Shown here: positions 52,072 through 61,047 of the stretch, piece by piece
How the letters are laid out: each line of letters begins with the position of its first letter
How positions within the stretch are numbered: the first letter of the stretch is position 1
Assembly (NCBI GenBank): GCA_943788825.1
Contig: CALSRT010000003.1
Location: forward strand, 124,001 to 188,000
Direction of reading: 5' to 3'
DNA: 64,000 nucleotides
Origin: UBA4582 sp002389265
GTDB lineage: Bacteria; Pseudomonadota; Gammaproteobacteria; Pseudomonadales; Azotimanducaceae
Translations under genes and position numbers: made by a program
Notes under the pieces: generated by a model
Databases searched by the model: none
Seen by the model: the letters and a program-made list of their open reading frames with translations, nothing else
Told to the model about the DNA's origin: nothing

Positions 52072-53052
52072 TTGAATATTCATACCGAGCCGTTTCAGGT
52101 CAAACTGGAACCGAACGACAGCCAGCAACTCGCCAATTTATGCGGCCCTTTCGACGCACACTTGCGCCAGATTGAGAAGCGCCTTGGCATCACCATTAAC
52201 AATCGGGGCAATGCCTTTCACCTGATCGGCGAGAGCAGTATCGTGCGCTCGGCAGGCGAATTACTGCAGCAGCTTTACCAAGAGGTGAAGCGAGGCACTC
52301 ACCTGACCGCAGATATAATCCACTTGTCCCTGCAAGACTCAGGTGTTGATGCGTTGCTCAATGATGAGGCTGACGGTAATGATTTCCTGATCACTACCCG
52401 TAAGAAGACGATCAAGCCGCGAGGCAAAAATCAGATTGATTACGTTCAAGCAGTGCGCGCTCACGATATCAATTTCGGTGTGGGCCCGGCGGGAACCGGT
52501 AAGACCTACCTGGCGGTTGCCTGCGCAGTTGAGGCGCTGGACCAAGAATTGGTGCGCCGTATTCTGTTGGTTCGACCCGCCGTCGAGGCAGGCGAGAAGC
52601 TTGGCTTTCTACCCGGTGATCTGAGTCAAAAAATCGACCCTTACTTGCGGCCTTTGTATGATGCGCTGTACGAGATGATTGGCTTCGAGCGAGTCGAGAA
52701 GCTGATCGAAAAGAATATTATAGAGGTTGCGCCTCTGGCTTATATGCGTGGCAGAACTTTGAACGAGTCTTTTATCATTCTCGATGAGAGTCAAAACACG
52801 ACGACTGAGCAAATGAAGATGTTTCTAACTCGAGTCGGGTTTGGCTCGACGGTGGTGGTGACAGGCGACATTACACAGGTCGATCTTCCCCATCGAACGA
52901 CCTCTGGTTTGCGGCATGTGCTCGATGTGTTACCCCACGTTGACGGTATCTCGTTTACCCATTTCAGCTCTCGAGATGTTGTCAGGCATCCGCTGGTGCA
53001 GAGGATTGTCGAGGCTTATGAAAAGTATGAAGCTGACGGTGGTAAATCTTGA
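52072..53052 (+). CDS. ybeZ: PhoH-like ATPase (YbeZ)
   Basis: 326 residues. An N-terminal KH-like part (NRGNAFHLIGESSIVRSAGE) precedes the ATPase: GPAGTGKTYLAVACAVEALD (Walker A), VRPAVEAGEKLGFLPGDL, and SFIILDESQNTTTEQMKMFL (Walker B). YbeZ works with YbeY in rRNA maturation. The start is apparently a TTG at 52072 with a poor ribosome binding site; no better one is seen. The order miaB-ybeZ-ybeY-ybeX-lnt is as in E. coli. Confidence 0.93.
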   Translation: MNIHTEPFQVKLEPNDSQQLANLCGPFDAHLRQIEKRLGITINNRGNAFHLIGESSIVRSAGELLQQLYQEVKRGTHLTADIIHLSLQDSGVDALLNDEADGNDFLITTRKKTIKPRGKNQIDYVQAVRAHDINFGVGPAGTGKTYLAVACAVEALDQELVRRILLVRPAVEAGEKLGFLPGDLSQKIDPYLRPLYDALYEMIGFERVEKLIEKNIIEVAPLAYMRGRTLNESFIILDESQNTTTEQMKMFLTRVGFGSTVVVTGDITQVDLPHRTTSGLRHVLDVLPHVDGISFTHFSSRDVVRHPLVQRIVEAYEKYEADGGKS

Positions 53053-53086
53053 TGTTGGCGAGACACTCTTGTCAGCGGGTTTGCCC

Positions 53087-53611
53087 ATGAGTGACGCTCA
53101 GGCACCATGTCTGTTGGATGTCTGTTGGTCTGTGGCCAGGCCCGATTGGGCGCCCGTTGATGAGCAGATTCAAGCCTGGGTGCTGGCGGCGATGGTGGCC
53201 GGTGCCCATGAGGCGCTTCCAGCCCAGGGGGTTGAAGTTTCATTGTTGTTTACGAATGTCAGTGATATACAGCGACTGAATGGCGAGTATCGACAGATAG
53301 ATAAGGCGACCAATGTATTGTCGTTTCCGGCGCAAACGCTCGTGGAAGATGGGCGGATGCTCCTGGGTGATGTAGTCATTTGCTTGTCGATCGTTGAGGC
53401 TGAAGCTGCAGCCCAGTGCAAGTTGCCCTTGGTGCACTTGACCCATCTGGTGCTCCATGGGGTTCTGCACCTGCTGGGACATGATCACGTTGAGGACGCC
53501 GACGCAGATCTGATGGAGTCCATTGAAATTAACTTGATGGCCAGTCTTGGCTATGCCAATCCCTATGCTGTTGCAGTGGGAAATAACTGTGAAGAGAGCA
53601 AGTGCACATGA
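53087..53611 (+). CDS. ybeY: rRNA maturation RNase YbeY
   Basis: Zinc endoribonuclease for 16S rRNA 3' processing. 174 residues from ATG 53087 (MSDAQAPCLLDVCWS), chosen because it aligns with the normal N-terminus; open frame continues upstream to 52916 over phoH and is ignored. NGEYRQIDKATNVLSFPAQT and the zinc motif HLVLHGVLHLLGHDHVEDAD (H-x3-H-x5-H) are complete. The end overlaps corC by 4 nt (ATGA). Confidence 0.94.
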   Translation: MSDAQAPCLLDVCWSVARPDWAPVDEQIQAWVLAAMVAGAHEALPAQGVEVSLLFTNVSDIQRLNGEYRQIDKATNVLSFPAQTLVEDGRMLLGDVVICLSIVEAEAAAQCKLPLVHLTHLVLHGVLHLLGHDHVEDADADLMESIEINLMASLGYANPYAVAVGNNCEESKCT

Positions 53612-54447
53612 GTGAGGAAGGGTCGAGTAACGAGAAGAGTTGGCTGGAGCGCCTGTCGCTGGCGTTCACCGGAGAGCCCTCTTCTCGAGACGAACTGATT
53701 GAGCTGTTGAGATCTGCCCACCAGCGTGATTTGTTGGACGCGGAGGTTTTGAGCATTATCGAAGGCGCCTTAGTGGTCTCCGATATGCAAGCCCGCGAGA
53801 TTATGATTCCTCGGTCTCAAGTTGCCGTGGTGCGACTGGACATGAAGCCGGAAGAACTATTGCCGGTAGTGATTGAATCCGGTCACTCGCGGTTACCCGT
53901 GTTGGGCGATGGTCCCGACAACGTGGTTGGCATCCTGCTGGCTAAAGATCTGCTGCCTTTGGCCTTGGCTGAGCACCGACAAAAATTTAATTTGCGCGAT
54001 ATTTTGCGTCCTTGCACGGCGATTCCAGAAAGCAAACGCCTGAACGTTTTGCTGCAAGAGTTTCGTGCGACTCGAAACCATCTGGCAGTAGTCTATGACG
54101 AGTATGGTGGTGTTTCGGGGATCGTCACCATTGAAGATGTTCTGGAGCAGATTGTCGGTGACATCGAGGACGAGTTTGATTTTAATGATGATGACTACAT
54201 TAAGGCGCATGCCGATGGGGTTTTTACGATCAAGGCGTTAACGCCAATCGAAGATTTTAACAGTTTTTTTGAGACCCAATTCAGCGAAGCTAATTTTGAC
54301 ACCATCGGTGGCATTGTGACTCAGCGGTTCGGTCACTTGCCCAAACGTGATGAGCAGGTGAGCATAGATGGTTTTCAATTCAAGGTCTTGAACGCCGACA
54401 ATCGCCGCATCAGGCTCCTGCAGTTGACGCTGCCACTTGATGAATGA
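53608..54447 (+). CDS. corC: CBS-domain/CorC_HlyC protein (CorC/YbeX)
   Basis: 279 residues from ATG 53608. Two CBS domains (REIMIPRSQVAVVRLDMKPE and the second with HLAVVYDEYGGVSGIVTIED), then the CorC_HlyC domain (FDFNDDDYIKAHADGVFTIK ... VSIDGFQFKVLNADNRRIRL). Cytosolic; linked to Mg/Co resistance and, in the ybeXYZ operon, to ribosome metabolism. Overlaps lnt by 8 nt. Confidence 0.94.
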   Translation: MSEEGSSNEKSWLERLSLAFTGEPSSRDELIELLRSAHQRDLLDAEVLSIIEGALVVSDMQAREIMIPRSQVAVVRLDMKPEELLPVVIESGHSRLPVLGDGPDNVVGILLAKDLLPLALAEHRQKFNLRDILRPCTAIPESKRLNVLLQEFRATRNHLAVVYDEYGGVSGIVTIEDVLEQIVGDIEDEFDFNDDDYIKAHADGVFTIKALTPIEDFNSFFETQFSEANFDTIGGIVTQRFGHLPKRDEQVSIDGFQFKVLNADNRRIRLLQLTLPLDE

Positions 54448-55990
54448 GACGATCGCTGGACGTGCCGCACCTCCCATGTCGATGTGGCTAAGGGGTGTAC
54501 TGGCGCTGGCAGCCGGCACTGGGTTCTCCTTCGGTTTGGCCCCTTTTGATTGGTGGCCGAGCCTCATAGGTTCTATTTTACTCCTGCAGTGGCTTCTCCA
54601 TGGCGTGTCGATTCGCCAAGGCCTCGCTATCTTTTATGCCTATGGCGTCGGTTTTTACGCTGTAGGCATTTCCTGGGTCTTCGTCAGTATCCACGAACAC
54701 GGCGGTGCGTCGGTCTTGCTGGCGGGTTTGCTGGTGTTATTGTTCGTTTTGGCCATGGCGCTGTTCTTTTTAGCTCAAGGCTATATCTACCTAAAATTTT
54801 TGCGCCAGTCGATATGGGGCCTGACCCTGGGCTTTTCTGCGATTTGGGTTCTGCGAGAGTGGCTGCTGACCTGGTTTTTGACAGGTTTTCCCTGGTTGTT
54901 TGCAGGCTACGGGTTTCTGGATACGTGGCTGGCTGGCTATGCGCCGCTGCTGGGTGTGCTGGGCGTCAGCTATATGGCATTGCTACAAACCAGCCTGCTG
55001 GGCTGCGCCCTGGCGTTGCTGTTGAGCCGGCGCGAGATTTCGATTCCAGCCTTGGTGGCGGTTGCCTTGGTGCCGGTGATCTGGCTCAGCGGTTGGCTGC
55101 TGGAACAGACTCGGTTTGTAGAGCCTCAAGGTAGAAGCCTGACGGTCAGTGCCGTTCAGGGCAATGTCGACCAGCACAGTAAATGGACTCGAGCGATGGT
55201 CACACCGATTCTGCGTACCTACACGGGCTTGACCGAAACTGAGTGGGGGCGAGATTTGATTGTCTGGCCAGAGGCGGCAGTGACTCTGTTCAGGTCCACC
55301 GCCGAAGATTTTCTGGCGCCGCTGGATGCTCGAGGTCGCGCCAGCGGCACGGCCCTGATTCTGGGTATCCCTGATCGAGATCCGCAGGGCTATTTTCTTA
55401 ACTCGGCGATCGCCCTGGGGCGCGGTGAGGGTTCATATATCAAACGGCGGTTGGTGCCGTTTGGCGAATACGTGCCACTCGAGTCCCAACTGCGAGGTCT
55501 GATCCAGCTGTTCGACCTACCTATGTCGCACAATATATCTGGTCCGCAAAACCAGACCGCCATGCAGGTGGGTGACGTTAGAGTTTCTCTGTCGATTTGT
55601 TATGAAGTGATTTATCCCAATCTGGTGCGTGAAACGACGGCTGATCCTGATATTTTTGTCACGATCAGTAACGATACCTGGTTTGGTGCCTCCATCGGCC
55701 CTTGGCAACACCTGCAGATGGCACGTATGCGAGCGCTGGAGAATGGTCGTTATTTGATCCGAGCGACCAATAACGGTGTCACGGCGGTCATCGACGCGCG
55801 CGGCGAGTTGGTGGCGCAACTCCCGCAGTTTGTGCCTGGTGTATTACGCGCCGAGGTGTCGCTGATGACGGGCAGCACGCCATTTGCGCGTTATGGTCAG
55901 ACCGGAATTCTGGTCCTTCTGTTGGTTTCCTTGATCGCCGCCAGCGCCGCTTTGACTTGGCGGTTAGCGCCAGCGATGCGCCGGTCATGA
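54440..55990 (+). CDS. lnt: apolipoprotein N-acyltransferase
   Basis: Last enzyme of lipoprotein maturation; inner membrane. 516 residues: N-terminal membrane part (GVLALAAGTGFSFGLAPFDW; seven to eight segments), then the nitrilase-type periplasmic domain with Glu in DLIVWPEAAVTLFRS, Lys in IKRRLVPFGEYVPLESQ and the nucleophile Cys in RVSLSICYEVIYPNLVRE, and a closing membrane segment. The catalytic set is complete. Target lipoproteins in the window include LptE and the 3452-4078 protein. Confidence 0.95.
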   Translation: MNETIAGRAAPPMSMWLRGVLALAAGTGFSFGLAPFDWWPSLIGSILLLQWLLHGVSIRQGLAIFYAYGVGFYAVGISWVFVSIHEHGGASVLLAGLLVLLFVLAMALFFLAQGYIYLKFLRQSIWGLTLGFSAIWVLREWLLTWFLTGFPWLFAGYGFLDTWLAGYAPLLGVLGVSYMALLQTSLLGCALALLLSRREISIPALVAVALVPVIWLSGWLLEQTRFVEPQGRSLTVSAVQGNVDQHSKWTRAMVTPILRTYTGLTETEWGRDLIVWPEAAVTLFRSTAEDFLAPLDARGRASGTALILGIPDRDPQGYFLNSAIALGRGEGSYIKRRLVPFGEYVPLESQLRGLIQLFDLPMSHNISGPQNQTAMQVGDVRVSLSICYEVIYPNLVRETTADPDIFVTISNDTWFGASIGPWQHLQMARMRALENGRYLIRATNNGVTAVIDARGELVAQLPQFVPGVLRAEVSLMTGSTPFARYGQTGILVLLLVSLIAASAALTWRLAPAMRRS

Positions 55991-56059
55991 TACCGAATGT
56001 ATCCGAGTCGATGATCGGGTAGAATCTGCATTTTTCGAGTCGGTAGTGACGAGCACATC

Positions 56060-58561
56060 ATGAGTAAGCCAGACGACAGTAACGTAGACGAATCACAGGG
56101 TTATCACCCTCGGGCAGTTGAGCAAGAGGTTCAGCAACGCTGGGCGAAGCAAGGTACCTTTGTCGTCTCGGAAGACAGCGACAAGTCGAAGTTCTATTGC
56201 TTGTCCATGTTCCCCTACCCCAGTGGCCAGCTCCACATGGGACACGTGCGCAATTACACCCTCGGAGATGTCATCGGTCGGTTCCAGCGTCTGCAAGGAA
56301 AAAATGTCCTGCAGCCCATGGGCTGGGATGCCTTCGGTTTGCCCGCGGAGAATGCCGCGATCAAGCATAAGGTTCCACCTATGAAATGGACCCGAGAAAA
56401 CATCGCCTACATGAAACAGCAGCTGCAGGCGCTGGGTTTTGCCTATGATTGGAGTCGAGAGCTGGCAACCTGTGAGCCGGAATACTATCGCTGGGAACAA
56501 TGGTTCTTTCTGCAGATGTTCCGCCGTGGGCTGGTTTATAAGAAAGCGGCGATGGTGAACTGGGATCCGGTGGATCAGACAGTGTTGGCCAACGAGCAGG
56601 TCATTGATGGTCGCGGCTGGCGCTCAAATGCACTGGTAGAGCGGCGCGAGCTGGCCCAATGGTTTTTGAAAATCACCGACTATGCACAAGAGCTACTGGA
56701 TTGTTTGGACACGCTGGATGGCTGGCCGGAAAAGATCAAGACCATGCAGCGTAACTGGATCGGCCGTTCAGAGGGCGTTGAGCTAACATTTCCATTGCCA
56801 ACTGGGCAGGTTTTTGAGTCAACAGGCTTGACCGTGTACACCACGCGGCCCGATACCTTAATGGGTACAACTTATCTGGCCGTCGCGGCCCAGCACCCCC
56901 TGGCGCAGGCAGCCGCGGTGAACAACCCCGAGTTACAGCGGTTCCTGGATGAGTGCAGCCAAGGCAAAGTCGCTGAAGCGGACATGGCGAAGATGGAAAA
57001 ACGTGGCATGGACACTGGCGTGGTAGCCAGCCATCCCTTGAGCGGCGAACCGATTCCTGTCTGGGTGGCCAATTTCGTCTTGATGGAATATGGCTCGGGT
57101 GCTGTCATGGCGGTGCCGGCACACGATCAACGTGACTGGGAATTTGCGATTAAATATGCTTTGCCCATCAAGCAGGTCATCGCCCCTGGCAGTGAAAGCC
57201 AAGAGACCTGTGACATTACCCAGCAGGCCTTCACTTCAAAGCAGGGCGTGTGCATTGATTCTGCAGAATTTGACGGCCTGGGTTTTCAGCAGGCGTTCGA
57301 TGCGGTAGCCGAGGCGCTGATTCAGCGGGGTCTGGGTGAGCGTCAGGTGAACTATCGACTGCGTGACTGGGGTGTGTCTCGGCAACGTTATTGGGGCTGT
57401 CCAATTCCGATCATTAACTGCGCAGCATGCGGTCCTGTGCCCGTGCCAGACGCGGATTTACCCGTCGAGTTACCCACGGAAGTTGAATTCGAAGGCGTGG
57501 GTTCACCATTGAAAAAAATGCCGGAATGGTACCAAGTGCCCTGTCCTCAGTGCGGCGCCACCGCCGAGCGTGAATCGGATACCTTCGATACTTTCATGGA
57601 ATCATCATGGTATTACACGCGCTTCCCATCCAGCGGCTTAACCACTGGAATGCTGGATGAGAGATCAAAATACTGGGGCCAGGTTGATCATTATGTCGGT
57701 GGCGAAGAGCACGCCATTTTACATCTGTTGTATGCGCGATTTTTCTACAAGGTCATGCGTGATGCCGGCCTGGTGGAAGGCGACGAACCGTTCAAGAAGT
57801 TGTTGTCGCTGGGTATGGTGTTGAAGGACGGAGCGAAAATGTCGAAGTCGGCGGGCGATGCCGGTGACCCTCAACATTTGATGGACAAGCATGGCGCCGA
57901 CGCGGTCAGGATGGCAATGATGTTCGCGGCGCCACCGGAACAGTCATTCGAATGGTCAGAGCGAGGTGTGGAATCTGCTGAGCGATGGCTGCGAACTCGA
58001 CTCTGGAATGCCGTCGAACGCCACCTGCAGGGCGGCAAGGTGCCTGTGCTTGACACAACGAATCTGTCGACGGCTCAAAAAGATTTACGCCGTGTAACCC
58101 ATGAGACTCTGGCCAAGGCAGATGATGATTATGGTCGTCGGTTGACCTTTAATACGGTAGTCGCTGCGGTGATGGCGTTGATGAATGAAGTCAATCGATT
58201 TGCAGACGAATCACCCCAGGGCCGGGCCGTAGTGCGTGAGGCGCTGCGGGCGGCGGTTCTGATCATGGCGCCGATCACGCCGCATATTGCTGAAATTTTG
58301 TGGCGAAAAATCACCGGTGAATCCTTCGACAAGGCCCGCTGGTTGGCTGTCGATCCGGCGGCGTTAACCAAGTCTAGTATCGAGCTCGTGGTGCAAGTTA
58401 ATGGTAAGGTCCGTAGTAAGTTCCAGATTGATGTGGATATGCCCCGAGAAGAAGTCGAGGCGCAGGCGCTGGAGGATGAGAACGTCAAGCGATTCATCGA
58501 CGGAAAACCGATTCGAAAGGTGATCTATGTACCTAACAAGTTGCTCAATATTGTTATCTAA
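56060..58561 (+). CDS. leuS: leucine--tRNA ligase
   Basis: Class Ia synthetase, 833 residues (E. coli 860). HIGH-type motif in SMFPYPSGQLHMGHVRNYTL (His59-Met-Gly-His62), CP1 editing domain with TTRPDTLMGTTYLAVA, the zinc-like segment CAACGPVPVPD, and the KMSKS loop in LKDGAKMSKSAGDAGD at about 593. C-terminal anticodon domain and the end VPNKLLNIVI are normal. lptE and holA follow, as usual in gammaproteobacteria. Confidence 0.97.
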   Translation: MSKPDDSNVDESQGYHPRAVEQEVQQRWAKQGTFVVSEDSDKSKFYCLSMFPYPSGQLHMGHVRNYTLGDVIGRFQRLQGKNVLQPMGWDAFGLPAENAAIKHKVPPMKWTRENIAYMKQQLQALGFAYDWSRELATCEPEYYRWEQWFFLQMFRRGLVYKKAAMVNWDPVDQTVLANEQVIDGRGWRSNALVERRELAQWFLKITDYAQELLDCLDTLDGWPEKIKTMQRNWIGRSEGVELTFPLPTGQVFESTGLTVYTTRPDTLMGTTYLAVAAQHPLAQAAAVNNPELQRFLDECSQGKVAEADMAKMEKRGMDTGVVASHPLSGEPIPVWVANFVLMEYGSGAVMAVPAHDQRDWEFAIKYALPIKQVIAPGSESQETCDITQQAFTSKQGVCIDSAEFDGLGFQQAFDAVAEALIQRGLGERQVNYRLRDWGVSRQRYWGCPIPIINCAACGPVPVPDADLPVELPTEVEFEGVGSPLKKMPEWYQVPCPQCGATAERESDTFDTFMESSWYYTRFPSSGLTTGMLDERSKYWGQVDHYVGGEEHAILHLLYARFFYKVMRDAGLVEGDEPFKKLLSLGMVLKDGAKMSKSAGDAGDPQHLMDKHGADAVRMAMMFAAPPEQSFEWSERGVESAERWLRTRLWNAVERHLQGGKVPVLDTTNLSTAQKDLRRVTHETLAKADDDYGRRLTFNTVVAAVMALMNEVNRFADESPQGRAVVREALRAAVLIMAPITPHIAEILWRKITGESFDKARWLAVDPAALTKSSIELVVQVNGKVRSKFQIDVDMPREEVEAQALEDENVKRFIDGKPIRKVIYVPNKLLNIVI

Positions 58562-59135
58562 CCGTGTGCGGTCAGGTGAAGACGGGCAGTTTGCAACGGG
58601 TCTGTCGCGACTGCGGAACCTGATACTGATTGCCTTGGTCAGTGCGTTGGCCGGTTGCGGGTTTCAGTTGCGGGGCAGCGCGGATTCAGCGACGGTATTA
58701 ACGGCGCTTGATGTCAGTGCGACCCAGACTTATGGGGAACTGGTCACGAACGTCGAGCGAACCCTGACACAACAAGGTATAGCGGTGAATCCAAAGGGTG
58801 GTGCCGACTATCGTTTGCACCTGTTGGGTGAGCGCGCGACGCGGCGCTCAGTGTCGACCACCAACCAGGTTAGCGTCGCGGAATATGTATTGCTGCTGGC
58901 TATTGATTTTCAGCTGTTCGACAGAGCCGGTGACCAGCTGTTGCCCTTGACGACCATCAGTGCAGAGCGAATCTACAGCTTCGATCGTGGCAGTTTCGTC
59001 GGTAGCAGCGAGGAGGAGGCGCTTCTCGGCCGTGAGATGCAAGCAGATATCATTCAGCAAATTCTCCAGCGTCTTGACGCCACGCTCAAGGATACCCTGG
59101 CTACGCCGACCGACAGAGTGTCACCCACCCAATGA
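58527..59135 (+). CDS. lptE: LPS-assembly lipoprotein LptE
   Basis: Plug partner of LptD in the outer membrane. The lipobox is LVSALAGC, followed by GFQLRGSADS, the typical LptE mature start (CGFQLRG). The longest frame begins at ATG 58527 and overlaps leuS by 35 nt, giving a 202-residue protein with a long lead before the signal; a GTG at 58566 would give a more usual signal length. The end overlaps holA by 4 nt (ATGA). Confidence 0.9.
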   Translation: MYLTSCSILLSNRVRSGEDGQFATGLSRLRNLILIALVSALAGCGFQLRGSADSATVLTALDVSATQTYGELVTNVERTLTQQGIAVNPKGGADYRLHLLGERATRRSVSTTNQVSVAEYVLLLAIDFQLFDRAGDQLLPLTTISAERIYSFDRGSFVGSSEEEALLGREMQADIIQQILQRLDATLKDTLATPTDRVSPTQ

Positions 59136-60157
59136 AAGTCTATCCCGAAAAGCTCGCCGCTCGACTCAAGCAAGGCATTGATTCCTTGTATATTGTGTCG
59201 GGTGATGAGCCCCTGCTCGTTCAGGAAAGCTGTGATCTGATTCGCCAGGAGTTGCGGCGCGCCGGCTATAGTGAACGACAGTTGTTTCATGTTGCGGCGA
59301 AGTTCGACTGGCAGGAAGTCTTATTCAGTGCCAATAGCATGAGCCTGTTTGCAGAACAAAAATTAATTGAGATTCGCAGCCCGGGAAAGCTGGATAAGGT
59401 TGCCATCGAGGCGTTGAAAACCTTTGTTGCCGATATTCCTCAGGGTACGGCGATGTTGCTGGTCCTGCCGAAGCTAGACAAAAAGACGGAAAGTACCGCC
59501 TGGTATAAGGCCCTGGATAAAGTGGGTGTGCACATAGCAATTTGGCCGGTATCTGTTGAGCAGTTGCCAAAATGGATTGCTACTCGTTTTCAGGCGGCTG
59601 GCCTGCGGGCGAGCAATGATGCCGTCATGGCCATGGTCGATCGTATCGAAGGTAATTTACTGGCTGCCATGCAGGAAATCGAGCGTCTCAAGCTGATTAT
59701 CGACGGCGACACCATTGATGTGGAGCAGGTGCTTGAAGGCGTCGGCGACAGTGCTCGCTATAGTGTCTTTGCGCTGATTGATGCCGCTGTTAGTCAGGAC
59801 CCAGTGCGAACCCTCAAGGTTATTCAGAGCAACCGTGAGGAGGGTGCCGAGATGGGTTTTATTATTGCCATGCTGGGACGTGAATTACGCACCTTGATCA
59901 ATATTGCCAGGGCGGTCGAGCAGGGCCAGAGAGTCGACGCTGCCATTCAAAGCCAGTATGTGTTTGCCAATCGCCGCTCCTTGGTCGCGAAGTGCATCGC
60001 CGCCAGACCGCGCCGAGTGCTGGAGTCAGTGCAACGGCAGGTCAGTCAGTTAGATAAGCTCAGCAAGGGCATCGGTCAAGGCAATACCTGGGACCAGCTC
60101 ACCACCCTGATGCTGCAACTGGCGGGCAAGCCCGTCATAACCAGACGGGTAAGCTGA
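59132..60157 (+). CDS. holA: DNA polymerase III subunit delta
   Basis: Clamp-loader subunit. 341 residues starting MKVYPEKLAARLKQGIDSLY, IVSGDEPLLVQESCDLIRQ, then LFAEQKLIEIRSPGK, MLLVLPKLDKKTESTAWYKA and EGNLLAAMQEIERLKLI, all family features. Its TGA stop (60155-60157) sits in the first unit of the 23-bp repeat array, so the array begins exactly at the gene's end. Confidence 0.95.
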   Translation: MKVYPEKLAARLKQGIDSLYIVSGDEPLLVQESCDLIRQELRRAGYSERQLFHVAAKFDWQEVLFSANSMSLFAEQKLIEIRSPGKLDKVAIEALKTFVADIPQGTAMLLVLPKLDKKTESTAWYKALDKVGVHIAIWPVSVEQLPKWIATRFQAAGLRASNDAVMAMVDRIEGNLLAAMQEIERLKLIIDGDTIDVEQVLEGVGDSARYSVFALIDAAVSQDPVRTLKVIQSNREEGAEMGFIIAMLGRELRTLINIARAVEQGQRVDAAIQSQYVFANRRSLVAKCIAARPRRVLESVQRQVSQLDKLSKGIGQGNTWDQLTTLMLQLAGKPVITRRVS

Positions 60158-60323
60158 GGCTCTTATTCCAAGGAGGCTGAGGCTCTTATTCCAAGGAGGC
60201 TGAGGCTCTTATTTCACGCAGGCTGAGGCTCTTATTTCAAGGAGGCTGAGGCTCTTATTTCAAGGTGGCTGAGGCTCTTATTTCACGCAGGCTGAGGCTC
60301 TTATTTCAAGGTGGCTGAGGCTC
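60154..60323. repeat. 23-bp minisatellite, seven full units and a part unit
   Basis: Units start at 60154, 60177, 60200, 60223, 60246, 60269, 60292; a part unit follows at 60315. Each begins CTGAGGCTCTTATT and ends in CCAAGGAGG, TCACGCAGG, TCAAGGAGG or TCAAGGTGG; the variant order is A-A-B-C-D-B-D, so B-(x)-D is itself repeated. No spacers: not a CRISPR. Confidence 0.9.
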
Positions 60324-60346
60324 CTGTCGTTAAGCGCAGTTCTGGT

Positions 60347-60895
60347 TTAGTTGACCTGGGTCTCGGCTTCGGCGCCTCGTTGTACCAGTCTCAAGGACAC
60401 ACCATCAGTTTCAAGAATCGTAATGGAGCCATTGTCGGGCCGAAATACCAAGACCCTATCATCGTCAGTGGCAGCACCAACAGCGGCGTTGATCGCTACA
60501 TAGTGAGAAAAAATAGCGGTGTCGGTTGGGATGGCCAGCAAGCAGTTCGCCAAATCACGCTGCCAGGTCTGCAGGGCCTCATCCTGTTCACCCCAGTGGC
60601 CACTCATGACTTGGCGCAACCAGGGGCCGCGAGCCTCAAGAGAGAGTCCTGGCGACGGAATCTCGGCGACCCGGTGCTCAATCTCGATTGTCTGGCCCGT
60701 TGAGTCAACCAGCGGTTGAGCCGTCTCTTGTGCTCGCTTTAAGGGGCTGGTCTTCAATGTCAGCGGCAGGTGTTGGGCGAGTTTAGCGCAGGCATCGATG
60801 GCTTGCTGAGCACCCAGGGTGTCAAGGCCAGGGTCAATATCATCAGTGAATGAGGCGGCGGCCTTGCCGTGTCGAATCAGGTAGATCAGGGCCAT
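60347..60895 (-). CDS. histidine phosphatase family protein (SixA-like)
   Basis: 182 residues from ATG 60895 (AGGAG 6 nt upstream). The RHG motif is MALIYLIRHGKAAASF; the second Arg in LKTSPLKRAQETAQPLVDST; His in AIFSHYVAINAAVGAA. This histidine phosphatase type includes SixA and phosphoglycerate mutase-like enzymes; SHYVAINA points to the broad PGM-like phosphatases. Faces the holA repeat array tail to tail. Confidence 0.88.
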   Translation of the reverse strand: MALIYLIRHGKAAASFTDDIDPGLDTLGAQQAIDACAKLAQHLPLTLKTSPLKRAQETAQPLVDSTGQTIEIEHRVAEIPSPGLSLEARGPWLRQVMSGHWGEQDEALQTWQRDLANCLLAIPTDTAIFSHYVAINAAVGAATDDDRVLVFRPDNGSITILETDGVSLRLVQRGAEAETQVN

Positions 60896-61047
60896 GGTCA
60901 ACTCCTGCTAAAAAAATAAAATTATAGCACCCCAGGTGCGCAATGGGGCGAGCGCTCAGGTTGGTATTTTGGTGGATTTACAGATATCCTTTGGCTCCTG
61001 CCTGGCACTGGCAGAGGATCATTCACAAGCAATAGGCATTTGTAATC

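Noticed and set aside
52916..53086. Longer YbeY N-terminus
   Set aside because: It overlaps phoH out of frame and does not match the family start; ATG 53087 does.
60154..60323. Tandem array considered as a CRISPR
   Set aside because: Units are head to tail with no spacers and no cas genes nearby.
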